This document shows positions 45,455 through 55,093 of a stretch of 64,000 nt of DNA, piece by piece. The DNA lies in the NCBI RefSeq assembly GCF_917563885.1, contig NZ_CAKJTG010000024.1, positions 1 through 64,000 of the forward strand, in the 5' to 3' direction. This stretch comes from Pseudoneobacillus rhizosphaerae. Its GTDB lineage: Bacteria; Bacillota; Bacilli; Bacillales; Cytobacillaceae. Each line of letters opens with the position of its first letter. The first letter of the stretch is position 1. The notes beneath the pieces are model-generated. The model was not told the DNA's origin and searched no databases. It saw only the letters and a list, made by a program, of their open reading frames with translations. A program made the translations under genes and the position numbers.

Positions 45455-46087
45455 CTATCTAGTCTTATAACGGGATTCTTCCAAGAAACTACTCACTACA
45501 TGAGTTGGAATTCTATTAAAATGAATCCCTGCTGATTTAGCTGTAATAATCATACGGCATGCCATTTCTAAAGTTTCTAGTCTCATTAAAGCTTCATTCA
45601 CGGTATCATCAAACACCGTGACCCCATGATTACGCATTATAACTATATTTGCTTTAGAAGATTGCTCTGCTACTGCCTCTCCCAATTCCTTCGAACCAGG
45701 ATGAAAATAATCTACATAGGCAACATTCTCAAGATAATACATAGTTTCGATAAACAAGTTAGAGAGGATAGGTTCGTTGCTGCTAGCCATCAATGTAGTA
45801 TAAAAAGGGGAGGAATGTAAGATTGCCCCGACATCGGTTCTCCTTTGATAAATGCCAGAATGCATCACCGTTTCTTTGGAGGCTTTACGAGCGCCGACAT
45901 AATGACCTGTGTGAAAGTTATACTTCACAAAATCCTCCTGAGATAAATCCCCCATAAAAGTTCCAGAAGCTGTAATTAACATCTGATCAGAATCGAGCCT
46001 TACACTAATATTCCCTGAAGTCCCCCATGCAAGTTGGTTGGATAACATGTATCTTCCTACGTCTATTAATTGTTGACCTATTTCCAT
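45455..46087 (-). CDS. Class II aldolase/adducin family protein (OtnC-like)
   Basis: 210 residues from the ATG at 46087 with GGAGG eight bases upstream; an in-frame TTG five codons earlier overlaps that site. Zinc ligands visible: HSG, LHSSPFYTT and MRNHGVTVFD, with the acidic E in SKETVMHSG. Family members include fuculose-phosphate aldolase and the 3-oxo-tetronate 4-phosphate decarboxylase OtnC, which gives dihydroxyacetone phosphate and CO2. First gene of the operon, divergent from the LysR at 46329. Confidence 0.88.
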   Translation of the reverse strand: MEIGQQLIDVGRYMLSNQLAWGTSGNISVRLDSDQMLITASGTFMGDLSQEDFVKYNFHTGHYVGARKASKETVMHSGIYQRRTDVGAILHSSPFYTTLMASSNEPILSNLFIETMYYLENVAYVDYFHPGSKELGEAVAEQSSKANIVIMRNHGVTVFDDTVNEALMRLETLEMACRMIITAKSAGIHFNRIPTHVVSSFLEESRYKTR

Positions 46088-46170
46088 TTCACTTTCCTCC
46101 AAGCAAAATAGTTCTTATAAAAAATGTATTACATAATTGAACTGATATAAAATATGAATCTTGTATATAG

Positions 46171-46193
46171 AGCCATAGATTTAGTTTATGGCT
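46171..46193. promoter_or_regulatory. Candidate LysR operator
   Basis: Inverted repeat AGCCATA-N9-TATGGCT in the divergent region between the aldolase and LysR genes; size and symmetry fit a LysR tetramer site. Confidence 0.6.
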
Positions 46194-46328
46194 AAACTGA
46201 TGAGATTTTTTAATAGACACACAACTTTGCTATTGTGAAAACTACAAGCTAACAGAAAATTATGGTAAAGTAATAGAATAATAAAAATATTTGCTTAACC
46301 TATGCTTAAAAGAACAGGAGGAACAAAA

Positions 46329-47189
46329 ATGGATGAACGCGACTGGAAAATATTAGATGTTCTTTTCGAGCAAAAAAACATTACAAAATCTGCTGAAATA
46401 TTATTTGTTTCCCAGCCTGCCTTAACAAAGAGATTGATGCAAATCGAAGAACAATTTGGGGTCAAAATCGTGGATCGAGGAATTCGCGGTGTTCAGTTTA
46501 CTTCTCAAGGCGAATATTTAGCTCATCGTGCTTCGCAAATGCTAACTTTATATAGAGAAATAAAAGAAGATGTATCAAATATGAATGATGATATTGTCGG
46601 AACCTTAAGGATTGGTGTTACCAATTTCTTCGGTAAATATATACTTCCTGAGATCATTCAACAATTTACAGAAAAATATCCTAAAGTGTCCTTTCAGGTA
46701 GAGACTGGGGTAAGTAAAGAAATTTTCAACTTAACATACAGTAACCATTTACATATTGGGTTAGTACGTGGAGATTATAGTTGGCCAGACCAAAAGCTCT
46801 TACTTTTCAATGAAAATGTAGTCATAGCAAGCAAGTCAAAAATTACTTTAGAGCAGCTTCCTGACCTTCCAAGGGTTGACTTTGGAACGGATCACTTATT
46901 TAAGTCATTAGTAGATAACTGGTGGAACAATAATTATCCTAAACCTCCCCAGGTTATTATGAAAGTAGATCGTGGTGATACGTGTAAAGAGATGGTTACC
47001 AGAGGTATTGGGTATTCGATTATGCCACATTTGTTTTTCCAAGATAAACCGGACATTTATCAAATTCCATTAAAAGATAAAGACGGCACTCCCATACTTC
47101 GCCCTACATGGATGTTCTACCATGAAAGTTCCATGGAACAAAACGTTGTAAAAGCATTCGTCGAATTCATCAAAGAAATTTCGATATAA
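46329..47189 (+). CDS. LysR-family regulator of the acid-sugar operon
   Basis: 286 residues from the ATG at 46329, seven bases after AGGAGG. Winged helix (KSAEILFVSQPALTKRLMQIE) and effector-binding domain. Paralogous to the LysR at 37939. The divergent layout with the aldolase gene and the shared inverted repeat at 46171-46193 suggest it activates that operon in response to the sugar acid. Confidence 0.92.
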   Translation: MDERDWKILDVLFEQKNITKSAEILFVSQPALTKRLMQIEEQFGVKIVDRGIRGVQFTSQGEYLAHRASQMLTLYREIKEDVSNMNDDIVGTLRIGVTNFFGKYILPEIIQQFTEKYPKVSFQVETGVSKEIFNLTYSNHLHIGLVRGDYSWPDQKLLLFNENVVIASKSKITLEQLPDLPRVDFGTDHLFKSLVDNWWNNNYPKPPQVIMKVDRGDTCKEMVTRGIGYSIMPHLFFQDKPDIYQIPLKDKDGTPILRPTWMFYHESSMEQNVVKAFVEFIKEISI

Positions 47190-47285
47190 TAATAAGTTAT
47201 AATAACTCATGCTGAATTCGTATTTTTCACAATGTTTTTTGAAGCTTATACTACTCCTAACAACCAATTTAGGAGTTGAAAGCTC

Positions 47286-50030
47286 ATGTCACATCCAACA
47301 AAATATGCCTCTCAATCACGTTCCACATTAAAAATAGACGGGCATAATTATGAATACTATAGTCTAAAAACTCTAGAAAAAATGGGGGGCGGTCACGTTT
47401 CAAGACTTCCATTTTCGATAAAGGTTCTATTAGAGTCTGCTCTCCGAAACTACGACGGGATTTCTATAACCGATGAGCATATCAAAACACTTGCAACATG
47501 GAATGGTAAGGTTCATTCTCATCAAGAAGTGCCGTTTAAACCTGCTCGAATTCTCCTTCATGATACGACTGGCTTACCAGCATTAGTTGATTTAGCTGCG
47601 ATGCGTGAATCAGTTGCTCGCCTTGGTGGAAAACCTTCTATAGTAAATCCCGCTATACCTGTGGATCTAGTTGTTGACCATTCTGTTACCGTAGATTACT
47701 TTGGCACTCCTCTTGCACTAGAAGCCAATGAAAAAACCGAATTCGAACGAAACTATGAGCGTTTTCGTTTTTTTAGATGGGCACAAAAAGCATTTAAAAA
47801 TTTGAATATCATCCCTCCTTCTACAGGAATTATGCATCAAATTAACATGGAATTTCTTTCTTCTGTGGCTGTTAAGCAGCAAATAAATGGAAAAAATGTA
47901 CTATTTCCAGATTCACTTGTCGGAACTGACTCACATACAACGATGATTAATGGACTTGGTATTGTGGCTTGGGGCGTCGGAGGAATTGAAGCTGAGGCCG
48001 CTATGCTCGATCAGCCACTTTATTTTGTAACTCCAAAAGTTATTGGCTTTCGTTTAAGTGGTGCTTTACCTGAGGGAACCACTTCAACAGATTTAGCTTT
48101 AACGATAACCAATATCCTTAGAACTAAAGGAGTAGTAGGCAAATTTGTAGAATTCTTCGGTCCAGGTGTTAGTAAGATGAGTGTAGCTGAACGGGCAACT
48201 ATCGCTAATATGGCTCCAGAATACGGAGCAACGATGGGCTTTTTTCCAGTAGATCAAGAAACGATAAACTATTTAAGATCGATAGGAAAAGATGAAGAAC
48301 AAATCTCAATCATTGAAGCTTACTATAGAGCTCAAGGCATGTTCATGAATCTTGATGATGAGGATCCTGATTATCCTGAGATTATTGAGTTGGATTTATC
48401 TACAGTGGAACCTTGTCTTGCAGGTCCAAAGCGTCCACAGGACCGAGTTGAACTGAAAAAAATGAAACAAAGCTATCAGCATTCTCTATGTAATTCGATT
48501 GAGAATGGTGGTTATGGGGTTCCTGAGGGAGATCAACATAAAAAGGTTGAAGTGATATTAACATCAGGGGAAAAAGTGACTTTAGAGCAGGGAGCTGTTG
48601 TGTTAGCTGCTATTACTAGCTGTACAAACACATCCAATCCGACTGTTTTAATTAGTGCGGGACTACTAGCCAAGAAGGCTGTAGAAAAAGGCTTGCAAAA
48701 ACCAGCTTACGTTAAAAGCTCATTAACACCTGGTTCTAGAGTTGTCGCTGACTATCTATCTCAATCAGGATTATTAACGTATATGGAGGAATTTGGTTTT
48801 CATATTGCTGGATTTGGCTGTGCTACTTGTATAGGTAACTCAGGACCATTAGAAGAGGAAATTAGTAAAGCCATTGTGGATAATGATTTACTTACAGCCT
48901 CTGTGTTATCAGGTAATCGTAATTTTGAAGGGCGAATTCATCCACAGATTAAAGCAAACTATTTGGCTTCACCGCCACTTGTCATTGCCTATGCCCTAGC
49001 TGGAACGGTAAATATCGATGTCCATAGAGAACCAATTGGTTACGGATTCGATCATCAGCCTGTATTTTTAAAAGATATTTGGCCAACATCAGAAGAAGTA
49101 CAGAATTACATGAACAAATGGATACATCCTGAGTTATTTCGCAAAAGATATGCTTCCGTATACGGTGCCAATACACGTTGGAATAACATACAAGCCCCTG
49201 AAAGTGAGCTTTATGAATGGGATGATCAATCAACCTATATTCAAGAACCACCGTTTTTAAATCATTTAGTAGAAGGAAAATCAATGGGTATTCAGGATAT
49301 TCGCTATTCTCGTGTGTTGGCATTACTAGGTGACTCTGTAACAACGGACCATGCTTCGCCATCTGGGGCCATTAAGCCAGATAGTCCTGCAGGATTATTT
49401 TTACTTGAACAAGGTGTTCAGCCAAAAAACTTTAACTCCTACCCTTCAAGAAGGGGCAACCATAAGGTCATGATGCGCGGTGCATTTGGTAATGTCCGCA
49501 TTCGGAATAGACTTGTTCCTGGTAGCGAGGGCGGGGTCACCACTCATTTCCCTAGTGGTGAAGTCATGTCCATCTATGATGCAGCGATGAAATATCAATC
49601 TAGCAATACCAATTTACTAGTTATAGCTGGCAAGGAATATGGTACCGGGAGTTCTCGTGATTGGGCTGCTAAAGGACCTTACTTACTGGGGGTTAAAATG
49701 ATTCTTGCAGAAAGCTTTGAGAGAATCCATCGTAGTAATTTAGTCGGGATGGGTGTGCTTCCTTTGCAATTCGCTGACGGTAACAATATTGAAAAGCTGG
49801 GAATCACGGGACGGGAAATCTTTGAAACGGTAGGGCTGGACGAGGATATTCAGCCTGGCCAGACCATACAAATACGCGGTGTTCGAGAAGACGGAAGTCA
49901 ATTTAGTTTTGACGCCATTGTTCGACTAGATAGTATTGTTGAAGTTGAGTATTACAAGAATGGTGGAATTATGCAAACAGTGGTGAAAAAAATGTTGGCT
50001 GGATCTGGGTCTACTACCAATTCTATTTAA
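47286..50030 (+). CDS. acnA: Aconitate hydratase, AcnA type
   Basis: 914 residues, full length for the IRP1/AcnA family. Cluster ligands C446 (SCTNTSNP), C512 and C515 (GCATCIG) are intact, as are substrate residues in GTDSHTTMINGLG and KEYGTGSSRDWAAKG. Isomerises citrate and isocitrate; some relatives handle 2-methylcitrate. The start MSHPTKYASQSRSTL differs from the usual CitB start. It lies 96 bases after the LysR gene, inside a catabolic island rather than with TCA genes, so it may be a second, pathway-linked copy. Confidence 0.93.
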   Translation: MSHPTKYASQSRSTLKIDGHNYEYYSLKTLEKMGGGHVSRLPFSIKVLLESALRNYDGISITDEHIKTLATWNGKVHSHQEVPFKPARILLHDTTGLPALVDLAAMRESVARLGGKPSIVNPAIPVDLVVDHSVTVDYFGTPLALEANEKTEFERNYERFRFFRWAQKAFKNLNIIPPSTGIMHQINMEFLSSVAVKQQINGKNVLFPDSLVGTDSHTTMINGLGIVAWGVGGIEAEAAMLDQPLYFVTPKVIGFRLSGALPEGTTSTDLALTITNILRTKGVVGKFVEFFGPGVSKMSVAERATIANMAPEYGATMGFFPVDQETINYLRSIGKDEEQISIIEAYYRAQGMFMNLDDEDPDYPEIIELDLSTVEPCLAGPKRPQDRVELKKMKQSYQHSLCNSIENGGYGVPEGDQHKKVEVILTSGEKVTLEQGAVVLAAITSCTNTSNPTVLISAGLLAKKAVEKGLQKPAYVKSSLTPGSRVVADYLSQSGLLTYMEEFGFHIAGFGCATCIGNSGPLEEEISKAIVDNDLLTASVLSGNRNFEGRIHPQIKANYLASPPLVIAYALAGTVNIDVHREPIGYGFDHQPVFLKDIWPTSEEVQNYMNKWIHPELFRKRYASVYGANTRWNNIQAPESELYEWDDQSTYIQEPPFLNHLVEGKSMGIQDIRYSRVLALLGDSVTTDHASPSGAIKPDSPAGLFLLEQGVQPKNFNSYPSRRGNHKVMMRGAFGNVRIRNRLVPGSEGGVTTHFPSGEVMSIYDAAMKYQSSNTNLLVIAGKEYGTGSSRDWAAKGPYLLGVKMILAESFERIHRSNLVGMGVLPLQFADGNNIEKLGITGREIFETVGLDEDIQPGQTIQIRGVREDGSQFSFDAIVRLDSIVEVEYYKNGGIMQTVVKKMLAGSGSTTNSI

Positions 50031-50077
50031 TAAATAGGCACGCGCAATGAATTTTATTATTTTATAAGAGTGTGTTG

Positions 50078-50107
50078 GAAGCAGGGAGAATTCTCTGCTT
50101 CTTTTTG
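50078..50107 (+). terminator. Terminator after acnA
   Basis: Stem GAAGCA-GG-GAGA / TCTC-TGCTTC with a two-base bulge, loop ATTC, then TTTTTG. Confidence 0.7.
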
Positions 50108-50188
50108 AAATTAAATAGATTAGCTGCAAGGAGAAGTTGGGTTTGGATGCTTTATTTGTTATAGCTTTGTGAAATTTGCGCATTGATT

Positions 50189-50315
50189 GTGGAAGTACGC
50201 GCATAAATCTTGGATACCCGCACATAAAAATTGGATACCCGCACATAAACTTTGGATACCCGCACATAAAACCTGGAAAGCCGCGCATATATTGTAAAAT
50301 TCCGCACATAAAATA
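50189..50315. repeat. 21-bp tandem array A
   Basis: Three near-identical units of TTGGATACCCGCACATAAA at 50210, 50231 and 50252, flanked by diverged ones (near 50189 and 50273-50315). A long reverse reading frame here simply reads the repeat every seven codons and is not taken as a gene. Confidence 0.85.
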
Positions 50316-50434
50316 TCCGAACAAGCCTATAAAATGATGTATTTGATTTTTTAAATATAGTTTTTCGCTAAAACAAGGGGATTTCAACTTCTAAATTACC
50401 TTTTTTATAGTTTTTTGTACGAGCATAAATTAAT

Positions 50435-50539
50435 TTCGACTTTTTGAAGTATGATTCCGACTTTTTGAAGTATGATTCCGACTTTTCTTACGAGAATTCC
50501 GACCAAATATGAATTAATTCCGACTTTTTCACATTTTTG
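50435..50539. repeat. 21-bp tandem array B
   Basis: Five units starting at 50435, 50456, 50477, 50498 and 50519, consensus TCCGACTTTTTGAAGTATGA; units 1 and 2 nearly identical, later ones diverged. Sequence is unrelated to array A although the period is the same. Confidence 0.85.
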
Positions 50540-50582
50540 ACGCATTTCAACCGTATTTTCCCTCGCTTTCCTATCATTTAAT

Positions 50583-50628
50583 AAAAAATCCCTGCTATCG
50601 CATCTTCGGAGCGAAAGCAGGGATTTGT
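50583..50628 (-). terminator. Terminator of the LacI dehydrogenase operon
   Basis: Arms AAATCCCTGCT and AGCAGGGATTT; a T run follows on the minus strand, just past the hydroxyacid dehydrogenase gene. Confidence 0.85.
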
Positions 50629-50643
50629 AGTTTAATAGGTCAA

Positions 50644-51603
50644 TTAGTTTATTTTCCTAATCGGTTGTCCATCCAGATAGGCTTGAATATTTTCAACGGC
50701 CTCTTTAAAATAGATGCGATAATTGTTCTCTGAGACATAGCCTAGATGCGGTAAGGCTAGAACATTATCAAGCTTGCGAAAAACATGGTTATCTGACAAT
50801 GGTTCTTGCTCGTACACATCAAGACCTGCACCTGCAATCCAGTTATTTTCTAACGCCGTAATAAGGGCTGATTGGTCAATGATTGCGGCTCTGGATGTGT
50901 TAATCAGATAAGCCTGGGATTTCATATGCTGCAGCTCCCTCTCCCCAATAAGATGCTTAGTTCGTTCACTAAGGACCAAATGGATGGATACAAAATCACT
51001 TTGAGTAAGTAATTCCTCAAGGGACGATGCCAGTGTGACACCTACCTCAGCTGTTCTTTCCTCAGTCAAGTTTTGACTCCATGCCACAACATCCATGCCA
51101 AAGGCTTTACCTACCTGTGCTGTCTTACTCCCAATTTTCCCAAGCCCGATGATACCCAATCGCTTTCCAAATAAATCTACTCCAATCGTACTTTGCCAAG
51201 GTCCATTTTCACGTATTGACTGATTCTCTTTCACGATATGACGAGATAAACCTAGTATTAGAGCCCAAGTTAATTCGAGGGGAGGCTCTGAGCGGCTACC
51301 TGTTCCGCATACTGTTACACCATGTGCAGTTGCAGCTGCCAAATCAATGGAAGCATTCCTCATACCGGAAGTGATGAGTAGCTTTAATTTAGGTAGACGT
51401 GAAATAACGGAAGCAGAAAAAGCTGTTCTTTCTCTCATAATCACGATAATTTCATAATTATCCAAAACGTTTATTAGCTTATCTTCACTCTTAAAATGTT
51501 CTTGAAAAACTTCTACATCTACTTTCGAGTTTATAACTGACCAATCCGCCATCGTTAATGCAGCATTTTGGTAATCATCGAGAATTGCACATTTGAGCTT
51601 CAA
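50644..51603 (-). CDS. D-isomer-specific 2-hydroxyacid dehydrogenase
   Basis: 319 residues. NAD-binding GLGKIGSKTAQVGKAFG near the middle; catalytic triad R in LINTSRAAIID, E in DVYEQEPL and H in LPHLGYVSE. Family reduces or oxidises 2-hydroxyacids such as glycerate, lactate or phosphoglycerate. Fourth and last enzyme of the operon headed by the LacI regulator; 27 bases from the aldehyde dehydrogenase gene. Confidence 0.92.
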   Translation of the reverse strand: MKLKCAILDDYQNAALTMADWSVINSKVDVEVFQEHFKSEDKLINVLDNYEIIVIMRERTAFSASVISRLPKLKLLITSGMRNASIDLAAATAHGVTVCGTGSRSEPPLELTWALILGLSRHIVKENQSIRENGPWQSTIGVDLFGKRLGIIGLGKIGSKTAQVGKAFGMDVVAWSQNLTEERTAEVGVTLASSLEELLTQSDFVSIHLVLSERTKHLIGERELQHMKSQAYLINTSRAAIIDQSALITALENNWIAGAGLDVYEQEPLSDNHVFRKLDNVLALPHLGYVSENNYRIYFKEAVENIQAYLDGQPIRKIN

Positions 51604-51630
51604 ACCGGCCTTCCTCCTTCGGTAAATATC

Positions 51631-53052
51631 TTATAAATGGAATGCGACAAATTTCAACTCGGTCATTTCTTCGGTGGAATACTTGATTCCCTCTTTTCCA
51701 ATTCCACTATTTTTTACACCACCATACGGCATTTGGTCAACACGAAATGTGGGTATATCATTAATGATAACCCCTCCAACCTCCAGACGTTCAAATGCAT
51801 CAAAAGCTTTATGAACAGAGGTCGTATAAACACCTGCCTGCAAACCGTAATCAGAATCATTGATGAGTTGTATTGCCTCATCCCAATTTTTGTATGAATT
51901 CACAAGTACAACAGGTCCAAAGGCTTCATTGCAGGATAATGACAATTTCGGATGACCGTTTGTCATAATAGTAGGTCGCAGGATCGTACCTTCTCTTTTA
52001 CCACCAGTTACAATCGATGCACCGCCCTGCTCTGCTTCATGGATCCATTGCTCAATACGTTCGGTCTCCCGACTATTAATTAGGGCAGATATATCAGTAA
52101 GCTCCGAACTAGGGTCTCCGACCACTAATTTTTCTGTTTTTTCAACCATATATCTTAAAAATTCTTCATAAAACTCTTCCCTTACATAAATCCGTTGCGT
52201 AGAAATACAGACCTGCCCTGCAAAAGAAAACGCTCCTTCTGCGCAACGTGCTGCAACAGCCTCTAAGTTTTCTACACTGTCAATAATGACACCAGAGTTA
52301 GAACCAAGCTCAAGCGTGACTCTTTTTAAACCTGCTTTTTCTTTAATGGCGCGACCAACCTCTAAGCTTCCAGTGAAAGTGACCATCTTTACACGTTTAT
52401 CTTTTACAAGACTATCACCAATGTCCCCACCTCTACCCGTAACGACATTTAAGGCACCTGATGGTAGTCCAGCCTCCTCAAAAAGACGAGCAGTCATCAA
52501 CGCACTTAAAGGGGTTTGGGATGCTGGTTTCAACACAACCGTGTTACCTGCCGCAAATGCAGGACCTAATTTATGTGCGGTTAAGTTGAATGGAAAATTA
52601 AATGGTGTAATGGCGACAATGACACCAAGTGGTTCCCTCTTTGTAAAACCGAATTTACCTTTTCCGCCTTTTGCTGCATCCATCGGGACGGTCTCACCAT
52701 GAATTCGTTTTGCCTCTTCAGCCGCAAAGCGATAGGTTTCGATCGTACGCATAATTTCCATACGCGCCGCTTTCAATGGTTTCCCAGCTTCCTTTGTTAA
52801 AATAATCGCACATTCTTCTAGCCTTTCTTCGAACAAATCTGAAACCTTTCTTAAAATATCCGACCTTTCAAGTGAGGTAAGCCCTCTCATCACAGCCGTA
52901 GCTTTATGTGCACTAGACAAAGCTGCCTCAACATGTGAACCTTCTGCTAATGGTACTCGTGAGATTATTTCTCCATTATAAGGTGAAGCCAGTTCATAAA
53001 ATTCTTTCGTGTCAACCCATTCCCCATTGATATACAGTTGCTTTTTTTCCAT
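51631..53052 (-). CDS. NAD(P)-dependent aldehyde dehydrogenase
   Basis: 473 residues, full ALDH fold. PFNFPFNLTAHKLGPAFAAGN substrate/cofactor loop (in parts PFNFPFNL, GPAFAAGN), KPASQTPLSA, FTGSLEVGR, catalytic E in LELGSNSG and nucleophile C in FAGQVCISTQR. Resembles lactaldehyde and succinate-semialdehyde dehydrogenases. It probably oxidises an aldehyde formed by the alcohol dehydrogenase next to it. Strong AGTGGGGGG before the ATG. Confidence 0.92.
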   Translation of the reverse strand: MEKKQLYINGEWVDTKEFYELASPYNGEIISRVPLAEGSHVEAALSSAHKATAVMRGLTSLERSDILRKVSDLFEERLEECAIILTKEAGKPLKAARMEIMRTIETYRFAAEEAKRIHGETVPMDAAKGGKGKFGFTKREPLGVIVAITPFNFPFNLTAHKLGPAFAAGNTVVLKPASQTPLSALMTARLFEEAGLPSGALNVVTGRGGDIGDSLVKDKRVKMVTFTGSLEVGRAIKEKAGLKRVTLELGSNSGVIIDSVENLEAVAARCAEGAFSFAGQVCISTQRIYVREEFYEEFLRYMVEKTEKLVVGDPSSELTDISALINSRETERIEQWIHEAEQGGASIVTGGKREGTILRPTIMTNGHPKLSLSCNEAFGPVVLVNSYKNWDEAIQLINDSDYGLQAGVYTTSVHKAFDAFERLEVGGVIINDIPTFRVDQMPYGGVKNSGIGKEGIKYSTEEMTELKFVAFHL

Positions 53053-53068
53053 AAAAAAGTCCCCCCAC

Positions 53069-54241
53069 TTAGTTAATCATCCCATTGTATGCCTTTTGAT
53101 AAATGCTTAATATTTTGCGTTCCGTCAGATTATACGGTGTGTTTGACAGTAATCGGTCTATTTTTGCTGCTTGCGCCGCTAGCATTGGTAAGGATGATTC
53201 TTCAACACCTAATTCTTTTAACGATGTCGGTAAGTCCAGTTCTGACAGTAAGCTATATAAATACCTCACTACAGCTCCTAGTGAATCATTAGGGTGCTGA
53301 CGATAATCCCCTAAACGTAAGAATGCCGCAATGTCGACCATCTGATCGATACAAGTGGTACCAGTTACTTCAAAAACGAAGGGCATCAGTAACGCATTGG
53401 CTATACCGTGTTCAATGTGATACTTTCCTCCAAGTGGATACGCTAACGCATGTACGGCCCCTACCCCTGCATTAGCAAGTGAGACCCCAGCCAAATGACT
53501 CACCCAACTCATGCCAATTCTTGCATCCAAATCCTTACCATGATTGACAGCCCTTGAAATATATAACGGAAATAGCTTCATCGCTTTTTCTGCATAAATT
53601 TGGGTTAGCGGGGTTGAGCGTACAGCTACATAAGATTCAATTGCATGGGTGAACGCATCAACTCCAGATGCTGCCGTTACTCTTCTTGGACAAGAAATGG
53701 TTAATGCTGGGTCAACAATGGCCAGGTCAGGCAGAAGAGCAGGGCTCACTAGACCTCGTTTCACTTCCTGAACCTCATCTCCGAAAATAGCATTCATCGT
53801 AACTTCTGCACCTGTACCCGAAGTAGTCGGAAGCAAAATGCAAGGTACCCCACGTTCTTCAATTGTTTTTTTACTAGAAAGATAATCCTCAATATCTTTT
53901 TTATTTAAAAGTGCTGCAGTCGTTTTTGCTACATCCATCGCACTTCCACCACCAATACCAACTACGAGATCACAACCTTCATCTTTAATGGTTTTGATTG
54001 TTTTTTCTAATAGTGAAAAGGTTGGCTCACCTTGAATATCGGTAAATGTAATGATGGGTAAGGATAAAGGTTGAAGAAGTTCAGCAACCATCTGAATAAC
54101 ACCTGCTGCTTCCAATCCTTTATCGCTAATAAGGCCGATTTTTTTTGCACCGAATTTTTTTACTTCCTCTGGTAATGTCTGAAGCGCGCCAACTCCAAAA
54201 CGAACTGCCTCTGGCATCCGAAAATCCTGATATCCAACCAT
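53069..54241 (-). CDS. Iron-containing alcohol dehydrogenase
   Basis: 390 residues, group III ADH. GGGSAMDVAKTTA nucleotide loop, TTSGTGAEVT, metal ligands D and H in SGVDAFTHAIES, and H in AVHALAYPLGGKYHIEHG. Members include 1,2-propanediol, 4-hydroxybutyrate and maleylacetate reductases. Sixteen bases from the aldehyde dehydrogenase gene, suggesting an alcohol-aldehyde-acid sequence. Substrate not deducible. Confidence 0.92.
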   Translation of the reverse strand: MVGYQDFRMPEAVRFGVGALQTLPEEVKKFGAKKIGLISDKGLEAAGVIQMVAELLQPLSLPIITFTDIQGEPTFSLLEKTIKTIKDEGCDLVVGIGGGSAMDVAKTTAALLNKKDIEDYLSSKKTIEERGVPCILLPTTSGTGAEVTMNAIFGDEVQEVKRGLVSPALLPDLAIVDPALTISCPRRVTAASGVDAFTHAIESYVAVRSTPLTQIYAEKAMKLFPLYISRAVNHGKDLDARIGMSWVSHLAGVSLANAGVGAVHALAYPLGGKYHIEHGIANALLMPFVFEVTGTTCIDQMVDIAAFLRLGDYRQHPNDSLGAVVRYLYSLLSELDLPTSLKELGVEESSLPMLAAQAAKIDRLLSNTPYNLTERKILSIYQKAYNGMIN

Positions 54242-54305
54242 ATTTCTCTTACCTCCAATATTATTTTTAGTATTCCGACACTAATTTTTATAAACAATTA
54301 ATCTA

Positions 54306-55073
54306 TTACCAAACGGTCCATCCACCGTCTACAAATAGAGTCTGCCCCGTAACCATGTCCGACGATGAGGAGCTTAAGAATAACAAGGCTCCGAACAAAT
54401 CCTCCGATTTTGCTAACCTACCTAGAGGAATTCGGCTTAGCACCTCAGATTTAAAATTTGGGTCATCAAACATTTTTTCAGTCATCGGTGTTTCGATGAA
54501 TGTAGGGGCTATTGAATTTACATTAATCTGGTGACTAGCCCATTCTATCGCTAACGATCGCGTCAATTGCATAACCCCTCCCTTGCTAGAGCAATAGGCA
54601 GCCCTGTTGAAATAACCGACTTGTGCCATTTGAGACGAAATGTTAATTATTTTTCCTTTGTTTTGTTCCTTCATGTATTTTCCAGCAGCTTGGCAACAGA
54701 AGAAGGCGCTTTTTAGATTTAGATCCAGCACTGTATCCCAATCTTTCTCTGTGACTTCGTCTGCAGGCTTGGGAATATTTATTCCAGCATTATTTATTAA
54801 AATATCAATCTGGCCAAAATGGTTAAAAACCTCATTCATCATCTCAGAAATATCGTCAACCTTTGTTATATCGCAAGGATAAAACATCGTGTCAATGCCT
54901 TCGCCTTTCATTTCATTAGCAAGAGCTCTTAATTTCTCTTCATTCCTTGCTACTAAAGCAACTCTAGCACCAGCATAACCTAATAGTTTTGCCATATCCC
55001 TTCCAATACCCTGGCTAGCTCCAGTAATAACAGCTACCTTGCCATCCAAATTAAAAAGTTTATTTATGTTCAT
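54306..55073 (-). CDS. Short-chain dehydrogenase/reductase
   Basis: 255 residues, classical SDR. TGASQGIG cofactor loop, NNAGIN, catalytic S in INISSQMAQ and Y-x3-K in YCSSKGG, and the usual ending VDGGWTVW. Similar to gluconate 5-dehydrogenase or 3-oxoacyl reductases. First enzyme gene after the LacI regulator (20 bases), likely the first oxidation of the imported compound. Confidence 0.93.
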   Translation of the reverse strand: MNINKLFNLDGKVAVITGASQGIGRDMAKLLGYAGARVALVARNEEKLRALANEMKGEGIDTMFYPCDITKVDDISEMMNEVFNHFGQIDILINNAGINIPKPADEVTEKDWDTVLDLNLKSAFFCCQAAGKYMKEQNKGKIINISSQMAQVGYFNRAAYCSSKGGVMQLTRSLAIEWASHQINVNSIAPTFIETPMTEKMFDDPNFKSEVLSRIPLGRLAKSEDLFGALLFLSSSSSDMVTGQTLFVDGGWTVW

Positions 55074-55093
55074 TCTATTTCCCTCCCATTTGA

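Noticed and set aside
49926-50387. 153-residue minus-strand reading frame with repeated FMCGYP blocks
   Set aside because: It only reads the 21-bp array every seven codons, runs over the acnA end on the other strand, and has no ribosome binding site.
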